Assembly: GCA_003564925.1 (NCBI GenBank)
Contig: PXDW01000098.1
Location: 1-5,886 of the forward strand
From: Candidatus Woesearchaeota archaeon
GTDB taxonomy: Archaea; Nanobdellota; Nanobdellia; Woesearchaeales; PXDW01
Direction: 5' to 3'
Length of the DNA stretch: 5,886 nucleotides
Under the pieces are notes generated by a model. The model saw only the letters and a program-made list of their open reading frames with translations. It ran no database searches and was not told the origin of the DNA. Made by a program: the position numbers and the translations under genes. This document shows, in pieces, positions 5,543 to 5,886 of the stretch (position 1 is its first letter; each line of letters starts with the position of its first letter).

Positions 5543-5886
5543 ATGAAAAAACAAAAAAGAGGAGAAATATGGGTTTCTGCAATAATTTATACTGTTGTCA
5601 TAATAGTTGCAATAACTTTAATACTGAGCGTGGGGATACCGTTAATAAACAGCATGAGAGACAGGATTACATTCTCAAGAGCAAGAAACATGATGCTGAA
5701 TATTGACAAGAATATTGTTGATATAGCATTAGAAGGAGAAGGAAGCCAAAGGGTTGTGCCTATAGAAGTTATGGACGGTGAGCTAAAGGTAAGAAACAAC
5801 CAAGTGGTTTGGAGATTTGACACTGTAAGCGATATAATAGCCTCAAGAACAAAGATGGATGTTGGAAACTTAATGATAATATCAAA
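5543..5886 (+). CDS. KRGEIW-type pilin-like protein with class III signal peptide (3' truncated)
   Basis: An open frame of 114 full codons runs off the right edge. The leader MKKQKRG is followed by EIWVSAIIYTVVIIVAITLILSVGIPLI, a class III signal with cleavage expected after Gly7 and Glu as first mature residue. After the helix comes a charged, probably helical stretch (residues 38-62, RDRITFSRARNMMLNIDKNIVD). A beta-rich start of an ectodomain follows, with GSQRVVPIEV and DGELKVRNNQVVWRF. This pattern (helix, EGxGSQR, strand pair with Gly-Glu) resembles a family of KRGEIW proteins that I recall from DPANN pilus loci, but I have not searched. No cysteine appears in the visible part. It is set off from the upstream genes by a 76-base spacer with a TATA-like element, so it may begin a new transcript. 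It is probably a minor pilin or pilus-associated subunit. Confidence 0.82.
   Translation, partial: MKKQKRGEIWVSAIIYTVVIIVAITLILSVGIPLINSMRDRITFSRARNMMLNIDKNIVDIALEGEGSQRVVPIEVMDGELKVRNNQVVWRFDTVSDIIASRTKMDVGNLMIIS

Noticed and set aside
5587..5823. Minus-strand frame of 78 codons at the right end
   Set aside because: The + strand frame from 5543 has a Shine-Dalgarno-like site and a class III signal and continues past the edge, so this is a shadow of it.
2709..5886. Bacterial type IV pilin or type II secretion pseudopilin locus
   Set aside because: None of the proteins has the bacterial GFTLIE-type junction with Glu5, and the leaders and helices match archaeal class III proteins.

Overview
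The window is AT-rich and fully coding on the + strand. It looks like part of an archaeal type IV pilus locus, most likely from a DPANN-type archaeon (Woesearchaeota/Pacearchaeota-like). Five consecutive or near-consecutive genes encode proteins that start with a short basic leader, then one hydrophobic helix, then a small beta-rich ectodomain. Two of them carry the KKAVSPL...MNWG signature of archaeal pilin N-termini, and the others carry KKGQFY, KKGVSV and KRGEIW junctions. The lineage is judged from remembered family resemblance, not from a search. Standard-code reading frames, ATGA overlaps and Shine-Dalgarno sites (AGGAGG, GAGGTG) show ordinary SD-dependent and coupled translation.

Layout: (1) 1-260 is the C-terminal end of an unrecognised cytosolic-looking protein, overlapping the next gene by ATGA. 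(2) 257-2716 encodes an 819-residue secreted protein with a Sec signal, three ~100-residue FN3-like modules, two other modules each carrying a Cys pair, and more than 20 N-glycosylation sequons. (3) 2709-3203 and 3200-3658 encode two class III-signal pilin-like proteins joined by overlaps. (4) 3696-4244 (start corrected from GTG 3687) and 4533-5027 encode two paralogous AVSP pilins. A 96-residue two-helix membrane protein (4246-4536) sits between them. (5) 5047-5466 encodes a pilin-shaped protein without a recognisable class III cleavage site. (6) 5543 to the window end holds the N-terminal part of another KRG-type pilin-like protein that runs off the edge.

Taken together, the locus could build a heteropolymeric surface filament. 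The two AVSP pilins are candidates for the main subunits, the other pilin-like proteins for minor or tip/base subunits, and the large glycosylatable FN3 protein for a tip adhesin or filament-associated surface protein. No ATPase, platform protein or prepilin peptidase lies in the window, so assembly machinery must be encoded elsewhere. Two TATA-like elements (near 3632 and 5492) hint that the AVSP pilins and the last gene may also have their own promoters. There is no gene-free stretch longer than about 80 bases, and no RNA gene, mobile element or CRISPR array was seen.
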